A DNA stretch of 64,000 bases from Hoeflea ulvae (GCF_026619435.1 NZ_JAOVZQ010000001.1:3603501-3667500), one strand, 5' to 3'. Positions 17,609 through 27,703 are shown, counted from the stretch's first letter. A program made the numbers and translations. Notes: a model not told the origin generated them from the letters alone.

Positions 17609-19228
17609 CTACTGTGCCGGCTGCATGGCGGGTTCGCTGCCTGGAATCGGCACCTCGTTGCGCTCATGGCCAAGAATGGTCATCCATACGTTCCAGCCCA
17701 TGATGATGCCGCCGGCGAGATACATCAGTCCGCCGATGGCGCGCAGCAGGTAGTAAGGGAACATCGCCGCCACGGATTCGGCGAAGGAATAGACCAGGAA
17801 GCCCTGATCATTGTATTCGCGCCACATCAGGCCCTGCTGGATGCCGGCAACCCACAGAACCGCCGCATAGACAACGATGCCGAGCGTGGCCAGCCAGAAG
17901 TGCCAGTTGACCAGCCGCATGGAGTAGAGCCGCGGACGGTTCCACAGTTTCGGCACCAGGTAGTAGATCGCGCCGAAGGTGATCATGCCGACCCAGCCGA
18001 GTGCACCGGAATGCACGTGACCGATGGTCCAGTCGGTGTAGTGGCTCAGTGAATTGACCGCCTTGATCGACATCATCGGGCCTTCGAAGGTCGACATGCC
18101 GTAAAAGGCAACGGCAATCACCATCATCCGGATGATCGGATCGGTGCGGATCTTGTCCCAGGCACCCGAGAGTGTCATCAGGCCGTTGATCATGCCGCCC
18201 CAGGAGGGCATCCACAGCATGATCGAGAACACCATGCCCAGCGTCTGCGCCCAGTCGGGCAGTGCGGTATAGTGCAGATGGTGCGGACCGGCCCAGATAT
18301 AGAGGAAGATCAGCGACCAGAAATGGATGATCGACAGCCGGTAGGAATAGACCGGCCGGTTGGCCTGCTTGGGAATGAAATAATACATCATGCCCAGGAA
18401 GCCGGCGGTGAGGAAGAAGCCGACCGCATTGTGGCCGTACCACCATTGCGTCAGTGCGTCCTGAACCCCGGCAAACAGCGAGTAGCTCTTGACCCCGAGG
18501 AACGACACCGGCATCGCCAGATTGTTGACGATGTGCAGCATGGCGATGGTGACGATGAAGGCCAGGTAGAACCAGTTGGCCACATAGATATGCGGCTCCC
18601 TGCGCCGGATGATGGTGCCCATGAACACCACCAGATAGGCCACCCAGACCAGCGTCAGCCACAGATCGACATACCACTCGGGTTCTGCATATTCGCGCGC
18701 CTGGGTGATGCCCAGCAGATAGCCGGTCGCAGCCATGACGATGAACAGCTGATAGCCCCAGAACACGAACCAGGCCAGATTGCCCCCAAACAGCCGGGCG
18801 CGCGAGGTGCGCTGCACCACATAGAGCGAGGTCGCAATCAACGCGTTGCCGCCGAAGGCGAAGACCACCGCGGAAGTGTGCAAGGGCCGTGTGCGGCCGA
18901 AATTGAACCAGGGCTCGATGTTGAGGTCCGGAAAGGCCAGCTGGAAGGCGACGATGACGCCGACCAGGAACCCGACGATGCCCCAGAATGTGGTGGCGAT
19001 GATGCCGTAGCGCACCACCTCGTCGAAATAGCCGGATGTGTCATCGGCGGACGGGGCGGTGACTGGCGAGAAATTGACCCGCCGCAGCAGCAGCACGGTT
19101 CCCGCCAGAAGCACGACGAACAAGACCCACATATGGGCCTCGAACTGATCGTCCTTGGCGAAAGCCACGCCGAGCAGCGCCAGAAAGGCGCCTATGCCCA
19201 CGGCGATTGTTTCGAAAGCGTATTTCAT
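17609..19228 (-). CDS. ccoN: cbb3-type cytochrome c oxidase catalytic subunit I CcoN
   Basis: 539 residues, about 14 membrane helices, with the haem-copper oxidase core. '[24 protein letters not shown]' carries the CuB His and the cbb3-specific Tyr region. '[15 protein letters not shown]' supplies the His pair, and '[13 protein letters not shown]' supplies the haem ligands. It reduces O2 to water with high affinity and pumps protons, supporting microaerobic respiration. A GGGG-containing ribosome site precedes ATG 19228. The promoter region holds an FNR-type box at 19349-19362. Confidence 0.98.
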   Translation of the reverse strand: MKYAFETIAVGIGAFLALLGVAFAKDDQFEAHMWVLFVVLLAGTVLLLRRVNFSPVTAPSADDTSGYFDEVVRYGIIATTFWGIVGFLVGVIVAFQLAFPDLNIEPWFNFGRTRPLHTSAVVFAFGGNALIATSLYVVQRTSRARLFGGNLAWFVFWGYQLFIVMAATGYLLGITQAREYAEPEWYVDLWLTLVWVAYLVVFMGTIIRRREPHIYVANWFYLAFIVTIAMLHIVNNLAMPVSFLGVKSYSLFAGVQDALTQWWYGHNAVGFFLTAGFLGMMYYFIPKQANRPVYSYRLSIIHFWSLIFLYIWAGPHHLHYTALPDWAQTLGMVFSIMLWMPSWGGMINGLMTLSGAWDKIRTDPIIRMMVIAVAFYGMSTFEGPMMSIKAVNSLSHYTDWTIGHVHSGALGWVGMITFGAIYYLVPKLWNRPRLYSMRLVNWHFWLATLGIVVYAAVLWVAGIQQGLMWREYNDQGFLVYSFAESVAAMFPYYLLRAIGGLMYLAGGIIMGWNVWMTILGHERNEVPIPGSEPAMQPAQ

Positions 19229-19348
19229 TGTTGGTATCCCCCAGGGGTATCAAATCCGTAACCGGAACAGTCCGCGTGCCGCCCCCTTGGACAAACCGCG
19301 GCCTTTGCCGAACTGAGCCACAAATCGCAGAAGCAAAGGCGTGTCGCC

Positions 19349-19362
19349 TTGATCCAAGTCAA
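19349..19362. promoter_or_regulatory. FNR/FixK-type box between ccoN and hemerythrin gene
   Basis: TTGATCCAAGTCAA matches TTGAT-N4-ATCAA with one mismatch in the right arm. It sits 120 bp upstream of ccoN and 86 bp upstream of the divergent hemerythrin gene, so it could serve either. The ccoN assignment is favoured because fixN promoters carry such boxes. Confidence 0.75.
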
Positions 19363-19448
19363 GGACGCCGAATGATCCCAAACCTAGTTTCGGCCGTGAG
19401 GGAGACCCAAAACGACAAGAAAATCGGTCTTTTACGGGAAGAGCGCTC

Positions 19449-19907
19449 ATGACGGATGATGCCACAATCAGGTTGGCGCACGGCGAAGACCCGATCGCCG
19501 CCTTGCGCAAGGCGCACAAGGAACAGTTGCTTTTGTGCGACCGCCTCGAGGAGATTGCCGATTCGCTTCCGGACGGCATCAACCGGCAGAAATGCATCTA
19601 TGCGGCCCGCGCTCTGGGGCCAATGATTCGCGGCGTGCACCGGTTCGAGGAAGAGGTGGTGTTTCCCCTTATCGCCAGGCGGCACAAGGGCGACAGCAAG
19701 ATCGAGGCGACGCTCAACCGTCTGCGCTTCGAGCATTGCGAGGACGAGTGTTTCGCCGAGGAGCTGATCGAGGCCCTGCATGCGCTGGGCGCGGGGAGTG
19801 CCGACATCAATATCGAGGCCACAGGCTACATGTTGCGCGGCTTTTTCGAAGCCATGCGCCGCCACATCGCCTTTGAAAGCGAGCACCTGCTCTCGCAGGA
19901 AACCTGA
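19449..19907 (+). CDS. Hemerythrin-like (HHE) domain protein
   Basis: 152 residues forming a predicted four-helix bundle with candidate di-iron ligands: His23 ('KAHKEQ'), His64 and Glu68 ('HRFEEE'), His96 and Glu100 ('HCEDE'), His139 and Glu143 ('HIAFESEH'). Such proteins bind O2 or NO, or act in iron/oxygen sensing. AAGAG precedes the ATG. It diverges from ccoN and may share its FNR box, which suggests a role under low oxygen (inference). Confidence 0.85.
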   Translation: MTDDATIRLAHGEDPIAALRKAHKEQLLLCDRLEEIADSLPDGINRQKCIYAARALGPMIRGVHRFEEEVVFPLIARRHKGDSKIEATLNRLRFEHCEDECFAEELIEALHALGAGSADINIEATGYMLRGFFEAMRRHIAFESEHLLSQET

Positions 19908-20249
19908 CCGGGATCGCCCGTACGGCAAGGGCCGTGATCAGCCACACAGCCCGGCCCGCCGCGCGAGCCCCTCTCGCCTCCCGTGCGGCAGGTGTGGCCC
20001 GCGCGGATCATCTCGCCCCGGGCGTGCAAGGCCACTCCCGATTCGGCGCCTGAAACAACCCCTGCCCGGTGCTTTTTCGCAGTTGTCTGCGCTTTGCGCT
20101 TTCAGTCTTGTGGACAAGTGTGGACAACGTGCACAACATATCCACTTCGGCGAATCGCTTGAGATTAGGACTGGCCATGCACTGACAGGGCCAGCCAGCT
20201 TTGCTATTCCAGGCTACCGCCCCGCACCAAGTTCAGGACCGCCCAGACA
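19908..20249. promoter_or_regulatory. dnaB upstream region with DnaA-box-like sites
   Basis: No gene is seen in these 342 bp. At 20109-20117 and 20119-20127 there are two tandem copies of TGTGGACAA, each the complement of TTGTCCACA, one mismatch from the DnaA box TTATCCACA. A weaker ATATCCACT lies at 20138-20146. The cluster lies 100-140 bp before the replicative helicase gene and could bind DnaA to control dnaB. This is a motif match only. Confidence 0.45.
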
Positions 20250-21782
20250 ATGAATGATGCCGCCCGCAAGATAGAGCCGATTCCGGCCCGAGCCGAAAAG
20301 AGCCCGCTGTTTCGCGAGGCGCCGTCCAATATCGAGGCCGAACAGGCCCTGCTGGGCGCCATGCTGGTCAACAATGACGCGTTTTACCGCGTGTCGGACT
20401 TTCTCAAGCCGACCCATTTCCAGGAACCGCTGCACAGCAAGATCTACGAGGTCGGCGGCGACATCATCCGCATGGGCAAGACCGCCAACCCGGTGACGAT
20501 CAAGACCTTCCTGCCCGCCGATGCCAAGGTCGGCGACATGACGGTGGCGCAGTATCTCGCGCGGCTGGCCACCGAAGCCGTGACCATCATCAATGCCGAG
20601 GACTATGGCCGCGCCATCTATGACCTGGCGCAGCGCCGGGCGCTGATCTCGATCGGCGAGGACATGGTCAACATCGCCTATGACGCGCCGCTCGACATGC
20701 CGCCGGGCACCCAGATCGAGGACGCCGAACGCCGCCTGTTCGAGCTTGCCGAGACCGGCCGCTACGATGGCGGCTTCCAGTCGTTCAACGACGCCGTGTC
20801 GCTCGCCATCGACATGGCCGGCGCCGCCTTCCAGCGCGATGGCGGCCTCTCGGGTGTCTCCACCGGCATCTCCCAGCTCGATGCCCGCATGGGCGGCCTG
20901 CAGCATTCCGACTTGATCGTGCTGGCCGGACGTCCGGGCATGGGCAAGACCTCGCTGGCCACCAACATCGCCTTCAACATTGCCCAGGCCTATGAGGGCG
21001 AGGTGCAGGCCGACGGTTCGATGAAGGCCAAGAATGGCGGCGTCGTCGGTTTCTACTCGCTGGAAATGTCGGCCGAACAGCTCGCCACCCGCATCATTTC
21101 CGAGCAGACCGAAATCTCGTCCTCGAAGATCCGCCGCGGCGAGATTTCCGAGGCCGACTTCGAAAAGCTCGTCGGCTGCTCGCAGATGATGCAGAAGATC
21201 CCGCTGTTCATCGACCAGACCGGTGGTATCTCGATTGCCCAGCTCTCCGCCCGCGCCCGCCGTCTCAAGCGCCAGCGCGGCCTTGACGTGCTGGTGATCG
21301 ACTATATCCAGCTGATGACCGGCTCGGGCAAGTCGAGCGACAACCGCGTGCAGGAAATCACCCAGATCACCACCGGCCTGAAGGCGCTCGGCAAGGAACT
21401 CAATGTTCCGATCATCGCGCTCTCGCAGCTGTCGCGTCAGGTGGAAAGCCGCGAGGACAAGCGTCCGCAGCTCTCCGACTTGCGTGAATCGGGATCGATC
21501 GAGCAGGATGCCGACGTGGTGCTGTTCGTGTTCCGCGAAGAGTATTACGTCAAGAACGGCGAACCGCGCCGCTCGCCCGACGAGATCGCCGCCGACATCA
21601 AGACGCCGGAATATCTGGCCTGGGAAGAAAAGATGCTCAAGGTCAAGGGCACCGCCGACGTCATCATCGCCAAACAGCGCCACGGACCGACCGGTACCGT
21701 GCAGCTGGGCTTCCAGGCGGAATTCACCCGGTTTGCCGATCTGGCCGACAATTCCTACAACCAGTTCGCTCACGACGAATAG
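20250..21782 (+). CDS. dnaB: Replicative DNA helicase DnaB
   Basis: 510 residues. The N-terminal DnaB domain ('SNIEAEQALLGAML') is followed by a linker and a RecA-like helicase core. That core has Walker A GRPGMGKTS (about residues 227-235), 'SLEMSAEQLATR', Walker B 'DVLVIDYIQLM' and the DnaB motif 'SQLSRQVESREDKRPQLSDLRESGSIEQDADVV' (given by its start and end only in practice). It unwinds DNA ahead of the replisome and recruits primase. It opens the conserved order dnaB-alr-radA-cvpA-purF. No strong Shine-Dalgarno precedes ATG 20250. Confidence 0.97.
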   Translation: MNDAARKIEPIPARAEKSPLFREAPSNIEAEQALLGAMLVNNDAFYRVSDFLKPTHFQEPLHSKIYEVGGDIIRMGKTANPVTIKTFLPADAKVGDMTVAQYLARLATEAVTIINAEDYGRAIYDLAQRRALISIGEDMVNIAYDAPLDMPPGTQIEDAERRLFELAETGRYDGGFQSFNDAVSLAIDMAGAAFQRDGGLSGVSTGISQLDARMGGLQHSDLIVLAGRPGMGKTSLATNIAFNIAQAYEGEVQADGSMKAKNGGVVGFYSLEMSAEQLATRIISEQTEISSSKIRRGEISEADFEKLVGCSQMMQKIPLFIDQTGGISIAQLSARARRLKRQRGLDVLVIDYIQLMTGSGKSSDNRVQEITQITTGLKALGKELNVPIIALSQLSRQVESREDKRPQLSDLRESGSIEQDADVVLFVFREEYYVKNGEPRRSPDEIAADIKTPEYLAWEEKMLKVKGTADVIIAKQRHGPTGTVQLGFQAEFTRFADLADNSYNQFAHDE

Positions 21783-21808
21783 GCCGCGGCTTGACCTCCC
21801 CCTTCACC

Positions 21809-22912
21809 ATGCCCGCCCCGGCGGCCACCACGCGCCTGAGCATCGACCTCGGCGCGCTGGCCGCCAATTGGCGGCTGATGCGGGATCTCTCCGGCAATGC
21901 CCGCTGCGGCGCGGCGGTCAAGGCGGATGGCTACGGAACCGGCGCGGCACAGGCAGCGCCCCGGCTGGCGCGCGAGGGCTGCCGGGATTTCTTCGTCGCC
22001 GACGCCAATGAAGGCGCCAGCCTGAGGCCATTGCTGCCCGATGCCCGCATCTTCATTCTCAATGGCGTGTTCGACGGTTCCTTTGCCCTGACGCTGGCGC
22101 ATGACCTGATCCCGATCATCAATTCGCCGGACCAGGCGGCGTTCTGGCGCAACAATGCCGGAGACCGCGCCTATGCGCTGCATGTCGACACCGGCATGAA
22201 CCGGATGGGGCTGACGCCCGAGCAGGCCGTCGCCCATTCGCAAAGCGGCGGGCCTGCCCCCTGCCTGGTGATGAGCCATTTCGCCTGTGCCGACGATTCC
22301 GCGCATCCGCTCAATGCCGAACAGATCCGGATTTTCCAGGGACTCAGGCCGTGCTTTGCCGGGGTGGAGGCCAGTCTCGCCAATTCTGCCGGCATTCATC
22401 TCGGCTCCGCCGCGCATCATGACATGACCCGGCCCGGCATTGCGCTTTATGGCGGTGAGCCGGTGTCGGGCGTGCCCAACCGGATGGCCCCGGTGGTGAC
22501 GGCGGAAGCCCGCGTGCTGGTGATCCGCCACGCCCGGGCGGGGGAGACCGTGAGCTACGGCGCCAGTCACCGCTTCAGCCGCGACAGCCGCATCGCCGTG
22601 TGCGGTGTGGGCTATGCCGACGGCTTCCACCGCTCGGGCTCCGGCTCCGGCGTTCCGCTGCGCTCGGCCGTGCCGCAGGGGGCGTTCGGCGCGTTCAATG
22701 GCACCCGTGTCCCGGTGATCGGCAAGATTACCATGGATCTGACCATGTTTGACGTCACCGACGTGCCCGAGGATTGTGTCAATGCCGGGGATTGGGTCGA
22801 GCTTCTGGGGCCAACCATCACGCTGGAGGAAGCCGCAACCGCGGCGGGCACCATCAGCTATGAACTGCTGACCAGCCTCGGCCAGCGTCATGCACGCACC
22901 TACGTGGACTGA
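21809..22912 (+). CDS. alr: Alanine racemase
   Basis: A PLP enzyme interconverting L- and D-alanine for peptidoglycan. 'AAVKADGYGTGA' carries the PLP lysine (the usual K-A-x-A/G-Y-G-x-G motif). 'ETVSYGASHRF' gives the catalytic tyrosine and 'RPGIALYGG' the phosphate-binding region. It is about 367 residues from ATG 21809. A TTG at 21791 is an alternative start; neither has a clear Shine-Dalgarno. It starts 26 bp after dnaB. Its last 13 bp overlap the convergent TetR gene. Confidence 0.95.
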   Translation: MPAPAATTRLSIDLGALAANWRLMRDLSGNARCGAAVKADGYGTGAAQAAPRLAREGCRDFFVADANEGASLRPLLPDARIFILNGVFDGSFALTLAHDLIPIINSPDQAAFWRNNAGDRAYALHVDTGMNRMGLTPEQAVAHSQSGGPAPCLVMSHFACADDSAHPLNAEQIRIFQGLRPCFAGVEASLANSAGIHLGSAAHHDMTRPGIALYGGEPVSGVPNRMAPVVTAEARVLVIRHARAGETVSYGASHRFSRDSRIAVCGVGYADGFHRSGSGSGVPLRSAVPQGAFGAFNGTRVPVIGKITMDLTMFDVTDVPEDCVNAGDWVELLGPTITLEEAATAAGTISYELLTSLGQRHARTYVD

Positions 22913-23490
22913 CCGCTCTCGAGCCCGGCAAGCACAGTGGCAACCACCGCCCGCGCACGGTCTTCAGTGATCAGCGGCCGCATCCGGGCAATCACATAAG
23001 GGTCGCGGAACATGCGCGTGGCATCGTTGAACACCCTTGCCGCGGCAGCCGCATCGCGGTCGGGAAACCGTTCGGCCATCAAAGCGGTCAGCACCCTCTC
23101 CATCTCATGCACATGTGTCATGGCGATGTCTCCATGTCCGGACGCAAGGTCCAGATAGGCGGCAAACAGCACCGGATCCGCGTCATGCGTGGCGCATTTC
23201 ATCCGCATCTGAACAAGCACGAAATCCTCCAGCCGCGATCCGACCGGTCCGGGCCCGCAGACAAGCGCCCGAACGGCTTGGGAAACATCATCAAACCAGT
23301 TTTCGGCCATCGCCGCGATCAGGGCATTCTTGTCGGCGAAGAACCGATAGGCATAGGATTGCGACATTCCCGCCTCCGCAGCCACGTCGGACATTACCAG
23401 CCGCCGCCCCCGGTTGGCTTTCAATACCCTTTCGGCAGCGGCAAGCAGCGCGTGTCGTCGCGCATCAGCATCGGCTTGTGGACGCGCCAT
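22900..23490 (-). CDS. TetR-family transcriptional regulator
   Basis: 196 residues. The N-terminal helix-turn-helix is clear: 'RRLVMSDVAAEAGMSQSYAYRFF' in outline, with recognition helix 'SQSYAYRFFADKNALIAAM'. A divergent helical ligand domain follows, with a C-terminus like the TetR_C_7 type. The ATG at 23490 lies one base after the stop of the methyltransferase gene upstream, so the two form an operon. The regulator probably controls that operon (inference). It is convergent with alr. Confidence 0.88.
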   Translation of the reverse strand: MARPQADADARRHALLAAAERVLKANRGRRLVMSDVAAEAGMSQSYAYRFFADKNALIAAMAENWFDDVSQAVRALVCGPGPVGSRLEDFVLVQMRMKCATHDADPVLFAAYLDLASGHGDIAMTHVHEMERVLTALMAERFPDRDAAAAARVFNDATRMFRDPYVIARMRPLITEDRARAVVATVLAGLESGQST

Positions 23491-23491
23491 C

Positions 23492-23938
23492 TCAGATCCA
23501 TCGCCTGGTTCGCGCCTTGTAGGCGGCATACTCCGAACCAAAGACCTCCTCCGCAGCCCTTTCCTCGAAAGGAATGTACCAGAACCTGGCCAAGAGAAAG
23601 AACACGAGCGGCGCCACGATGCCGGCAGCATAGCCAGCCAGAACCGTAACACCCACCAGGAGCAGCAGGAAACCGAGATACATCGGGTTGCGGGTCAACG
23701 CGAAGGGTCCGGAGGTCACCAGCTTCTCCGGACGGTCGAATGTCATGATGGTGGTCTTTGACCGCAAGAATGCAAGCCGGGCCGAAACCAGCAGCCAGAG
23801 GCCGGCAATCAGCGGCACAAGCCCCCACAGCACGTCGGGCCGGTGGAGAAGCTGGGGACCGATGCCGGCCAGAAAAATCGCCTTGATCAGAATCACAAGC
23901 AGCAGCACGTGAACCGGTGGAAGAGACAGCATGATCAT
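23492..23938 (-). CDS. Isoprenylcysteine methyltransferase-like membrane methyltransferase
   Basis: 148 residues with about four membrane helices. The ICMT/PEMT signature appears as 'LVTSGPFALTRNPMYLG' plus the C-terminal 'E-R-A-A-E-E-V-F-G-S-E-Y-A-A-Y' segment ending in RRW. These bind S-adenosylmethionine at the membrane. The methyl acceptor is unknown; a small lipophilic compound or lipid is typical for bacterial members. It is co-transcribed with the TetR gene. The upstream 200 bp are AT-rich. Confidence 0.8.
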   Translation of the reverse strand: MIMLSLPPVHVLLLVILIKAIFLAGIGPQLLHRPDVLWGLVPLIAGLWLLVSARLAFLRSKTTIMTFDRPEKLVTSGPFALTRNPMYLGFLLLLVGVTVLAGYAAGIVAPLVFFLLARFWYIPFEERAAEEVFGSEYAAYKARTRRWI

Positions 23939-24143
23939 TCTCCTGATAAATGATAATATATCTCATTTTATTACTTAAATACCTCGACTGGCAAGCGATT
24001 GCACTCAAGGGCAGGATCCTGCGTGTCCACAAAACACTTGCCGTACTTACGGGTCCGGGAAATCAGTCAGAAAACAGGAACAAACAGTGGACATACTCGC
24101 ATCTTCCTGACAAACCGTCAGCAGCAACAAGGAGATCCGGCTC

Positions 24144-25553
24144 TTGGCCAAAGCACGCGTTCAATTCGTCTGCCAGTCCTGTGGCACCGTCCATTCACGC
24201 TGGGCCGGCAAATGCGACGGCTGCGGTGAGTGGAACACCATCGTCGAGGATGACGCGACCGGCGGCGTCGGCGGTGGTCCGGGCACCGCGATGCGAAAGG
24301 GCCGGCCGGTGGCGCTGGCGAGCCTGGCCGGTGAAATCGAGGAAGCGCCGCGCATCTCCACCCTGATCAACGAGCTCGACCGGGCCACCGGCGGCGGCTT
24401 TGTCCGCGGTTCTGCGGTGCTGGTCGGCGGCGATCCCGGCATCGGCAAGTCGACGCTGCTGATGCAGGCCGCGGCTGCCTTGGCGCGCCAGGGCCACCGG
24501 GTGATCTATGTCTCGGGCGAGGAAGCCGTGGCCCAGGTGCGGCTCCGGGCGCAACGGCTGGGGGCCGCCGATTCAGGCGTGCTGCTGGCCGCCGAAACCA
24601 ATGTCGAGGACATCCTCGCCACGCTGGCCGACGGCAAGCGCCCGGATTTTGTCATCATCGATTCGATCCAGACGCTGTGGAGCGACCTTGCCGGATCGGC
24701 GCCGGGCACGGTGACCCAGGTCCGCACCGGCGTGCACGCCATGGTCCGCTACGCCAAGCAGACCGGGGCCGCCATGGTGCTGGTCGGCCATGTCACCAAG
24801 GACGGCCAGATTGCCGGGCCGCGGGTGGTCGAACACATGGTCGATGCGGTGCTTTATTTCGAAGGCGACCGCGGCCATCACTACCGCATTCTGCGCACCG
24901 TCAAGAATCGCTTCGGCGCCACCGACGAGATCGGCGTTTTCGAGATGTCCGACAAGGGCTTGCGCGAAGTCGCCAACCCGTCAGAGCTGTTCCTGGGCGA
25001 ACGCAATGCCAAATCGCCAGGTGCTGCGGTCTTTGCCGGCATCGAGGGCACAAGGCCGGTGCTGGTCGAAGTCCAGGCACTGGTGGCGCCATCGAGCCTC
25101 GGCACCCCGCGGCGTGCGGTGATCGGCTGGGATTCCTCGCGCCTGGCGATGATCCTGGCCGTGCTTGAAGCCCATTGCGGCGTGCGCCTTGGCAGCCATG
25201 ATGTCTACCTCAATATCGCCGGTGGGTACCGGATCACCGAACCGGCCGCGGATTTAGCTGTGGCCGCAGCCCTGGTTTCCTCTCTCGCCGGGCTTGCCCT
25301 TCCTGCCGATTGCGTCTATTTCGGCGAAGTCAGCCTGTCAGGAGCCATCCGGCCAGTGGCGCAAACAGGTTTACGGCTGAAGGAGGCCGAAAAGCTGGGC
25401 TTCGCCAATGCAGTGTTGCCGTCGGGATCCGCCGACCTGCCTTCCAAATCGGGTGCAGGTCTGGCACTGATGGAAACGCTGGCCGATCTTGTGGCGCGCA
25501 TCGCCGGATCGAAAGCGGCGCAGCTGACTGAAGGTGACGAGGACGAAAACTGA
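24144..25553 (+). CDS. radA: DNA repair protein RadA/Sms
   Basis: 469 residues. An N-terminal C4 zinc finger (FVCQSCG...CDGCGEW) is followed by a RecA-like ATPase with Walker A GGDPGIGKST, the RadA-specific 'KNRFGATDEIGVFEM' and a C-terminal Lon-protease-like domain ending in 'GEVSLSGAIRPVAQ'. It promotes branch migration in homologous recombination. The start is TTG 24144, supported by AAGGAG about 10 bp upstream and by the exact family N-terminus MAKARVQFVCQSCG. Confidence 0.97.
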   Translation: MAKARVQFVCQSCGTVHSRWAGKCDGCGEWNTIVEDDATGGVGGGPGTAMRKGRPVALASLAGEIEEAPRISTLINELDRATGGGFVRGSAVLVGGDPGIGKSTLLMQAAAALARQGHRVIYVSGEEAVAQVRLRAQRLGAADSGVLLAAETNVEDILATLADGKRPDFVIIDSIQTLWSDLAGSAPGTVTQVRTGVHAMVRYAKQTGAAMVLVGHVTKDGQIAGPRVVEHMVDAVLYFEGDRGHHYRILRTVKNRFGATDEIGVFEMSDKGLREVANPSELFLGERNAKSPGAAVFAGIEGTRPVLVEVQALVAPSSLGTPRRAVIGWDSSRLAMILAVLEAHCGVRLGSHDVYLNIAGGYRITEPAADLAVAAALVSSLAGLALPADCVYFGEVSLSGAIRPVAQTGLRLKEAEKLGFANAVLPSGSADLPSKSGAGLALMETLADLVARIAGSKAAQLTEGDEDEN

Positions 25554-25615
25554 ATTCAGCCCATCTGATGCCCGAAGCGGCGATGGCGGGCAGCGACTGA
25601 ACGGAACGCGATTTC

Positions 25616-26176
25616 ATGCCTATTACCCTTCTTGACGCCATCCTGCTTGGTATCACGCTGTTTTCGGCAGTGCTTGCCATGGTGCGTGGATTTTCACGCG
25701 AGGTTCTGGCCGTCGCTTCCTGGATCGCCGCGGCTGCCGCTGCCTATTTCCTCTATCCGATCCTGACCCCTTTCGCGCTCAAATACACCTCGTCCGACAA
25801 GATCGCCATGATTGGTTCGGCTGCGGTGGTGTTCCTGATCGCGCTGATCATCGTGTCCTACATCACCATGCGGATTGCCGATTTCATCATCGACAGCCGC
25901 ATCGGCGCACTCGACCGGACCCTTGGTTTTGTTTTTGGCGCTGCCCGCGGCGTGTTGCTGGTGGTTGTCGCCATGTTGTTCTTCAATTGGCTCGTGGCCG
26001 CGCCGAAACAGCCCGAATGGGTGGCGACGGCGAAATCGAAGCCGATGCTCGATTCGCTCGGGACCAAGCTGATCAACATGTTGCCCGATGATGCGGATGC
26101 AACGATCCTTGAACGCCTGCGCGGCGGCGGGGCAGAAGACCCCGCCATCGACGAGGCGCCCGCCACGAGCGGATGA
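25616..26176 (+). CDS. cvpA: CvpA-family membrane protein
   Basis: 186 residues. Four helices form the CvpA domain: 'LLDAILLGITLFSAVLAMVRG' in outline, 'GFSREVLAVASWI' and 'LDRTLGFVFGAARGVLLVV'. The C-terminus is a polar tail. CvpA proteins are linked to envelope stress tolerance and historically to colicin V export; the biochemical role is unclear. The place between radA and purF is the conserved rhizobial order. Confidence 0.92.
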   Translation: MPITLLDAILLGITLFSAVLAMVRGFSREVLAVASWIAAAAAAYFLYPILTPFALKYTSSDKIAMIGSAAVVFLIALIIVSYITMRIADFIIDSRIGALDRTLGFVFGAARGVLLVVVAMLFFNWLVAAPKQPEWVATAKSKPMLDSLGTKLINMLPDDADATILERLRGGGAEDPAIDEAPATSG

Positions 26177-26228
26177 GTGATTCCGGTCGGGGATCAATCC
26201 GGCCGGTCTAGAAAAAGGTTCGATACCG

Positions 26229-27695
26229 ATGACAGACACTGGATTGAAACCGGTCGACAACGAAGCCGACTGTTTCCATGACGAATGTGGCGTATTCGGA
26301 ATATTCGGCAAGCCCGAGGCCGCGGCCGTCGTCACGCTGGGGCTGCATGCGCTTCAGCATCGTGGCCAGGAAGCGGCCGGCATCGTCGCCTTTGACGGCC
26401 AGCAGTTTTCGGTCGAGCGCCATGTCGGCCTGATCGGCGACACCTTCACCAAGCGCTCGGTCATGGACCGCCTGCCCGGCGACCGCGCCATCGGCCATAC
26501 CCGCTATTCCACCACCGGCGGCGAAGGCCTGCGCAACATTCAGCCCTTCTTTGCCGAATTTGCCGGCGGCGGTTTCGCCATTTCCCACAATGGCAACATC
26601 ACCAATGCGCTCACCGTGCAGCGGGAATTGCAGAAACGCGGCTCGATCTTCTCCTCGACATCGGACACCGAAGTCATCCTGCATCTGATCGCTACCAGCG
26701 AGAAGACCCGGATCGTGCCGAAATTCATCGATGCGATCTCCCGTCTCGAAGGCGCCTATTCGCTGGTCGGACTGTCGGAGAAGAAGATGATCGGCGCGCG
26801 CGATCCGCTCGGCATCCGGCCGCTGTGCATCGGCGATCTCGACGGCGCCTATATCCTGGCGTCGGAGACCTGCGCGCTCGACATCATCGGCGCCCGCTTT
26901 GTCCGCGACGTCGCCCCCGGCGAGGTGGTGGTCATCACCACCACCGGCATCGAGAGCCATTTCCCCTTCGAGAAACAGCCGCCGCGGCTTTGCATCTTCG
27001 AATATGTCTATTTCGCCCGGCCCGACTCCAATATCGAAGGCCGCAATGTCTATGAGGCGCGCAAGCGCATCGGCGAGGAACTCGCCAAGGAAAGCCCGGT
27101 TGATGCGGATGTCATCATCCCGGTGCCCGATTCGGGGACGCCGGCGGCCATCGGCTTTGCCCAGCAGGCCAATCTGCCGTTCGAACTCGGCATCATCCGC
27201 AACCACTATGTCGGCCGCACCTTCATTGCGCCCTCCTCGGCCATCCGCCACATGGGCGTCAAGCTCAAGCTCAATCCCAACCGCAACATGATCGAGGGCA
27301 AGCGCGTCGTGCTGGTCGATGATTCGATCGTCCGCGGCACCACCAGCCAGAAGATCGTCAAGCTGGTGCGCGAGGCCGGCGCACGCGAAGTGCATATGCG
27401 CATCGCCTCGCCGCCGACCATGTCGTCGTGCTTTTACGGCGTCGATACGCCGGAAAAATCCAAGCTTCTCGCCTCGCGCATGTCGGTGGCCGCCATGGCC
27501 GATTTCATCCGCGTCGACAGCCTCGGCTTCGTCTCCATCGACGGACTTTATCGTGCGGTGCGCGAGCCGGGCCGCAATGCGGAATGCCCGCAATTCTGTG
27601 ACGCCTGCTTCACCGGCGACTACCCGACGGTGCTCACCGACCAGGAAGACCACGTCAATGTGCGCAGCCTGTCGCTGCTGGCCAACAACGGATAA
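26229..27695 (+). CDS. purF: Amidophosphoribosyltransferase
   Basis: 488 residues. First committed step of purine synthesis: PRPP plus glutamine to phosphoribosylamine. The Ntn-type glutaminase domain begins after a short propeptide, with nucleophile Cys20 in 'DECGVFGIFG'. The PRTase domain carries the PRPP motif 'VVLVDDSIVRGTTS'. The cysteine-rich 'FYGVDTP' and C-terminal Cys residues resemble the Fe-S type of B. subtilis. It lies 52 bp after cvpA and 8 bp before the SDR gene. Confidence 0.97.
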   Translation: MTDTGLKPVDNEADCFHDECGVFGIFGKPEAAAVVTLGLHALQHRGQEAAGIVAFDGQQFSVERHVGLIGDTFTKRSVMDRLPGDRAIGHTRYSTTGGEGLRNIQPFFAEFAGGGFAISHNGNITNALTVQRELQKRGSIFSSTSDTEVILHLIATSEKTRIVPKFIDAISRLEGAYSLVGLSEKKMIGARDPLGIRPLCIGDLDGAYILASETCALDIIGARFVRDVAPGEVVVITTTGIESHFPFEKQPPRLCIFEYVYFARPDSNIEGRNVYEARKRIGEELAKESPVDADVIIPVPDSGTPAAIGFAQQANLPFELGIIRNHYVGRTFIAPSSAIRHMGVKLKLNPNRNMIEGKRVVLVDDSIVRGTTSQKIVKLVREAGAREVHMRIASPPTMSSCFYGVDTPEKSKLLASRMSVAAMADFIRVDSLGFVSIDGLYRAVREPGRNAECPQFCDACFTGDYPTVLTDQEDHVNVRSLSLLANNG

Positions 27696-27703
27696 TCCAG
27701 AGC

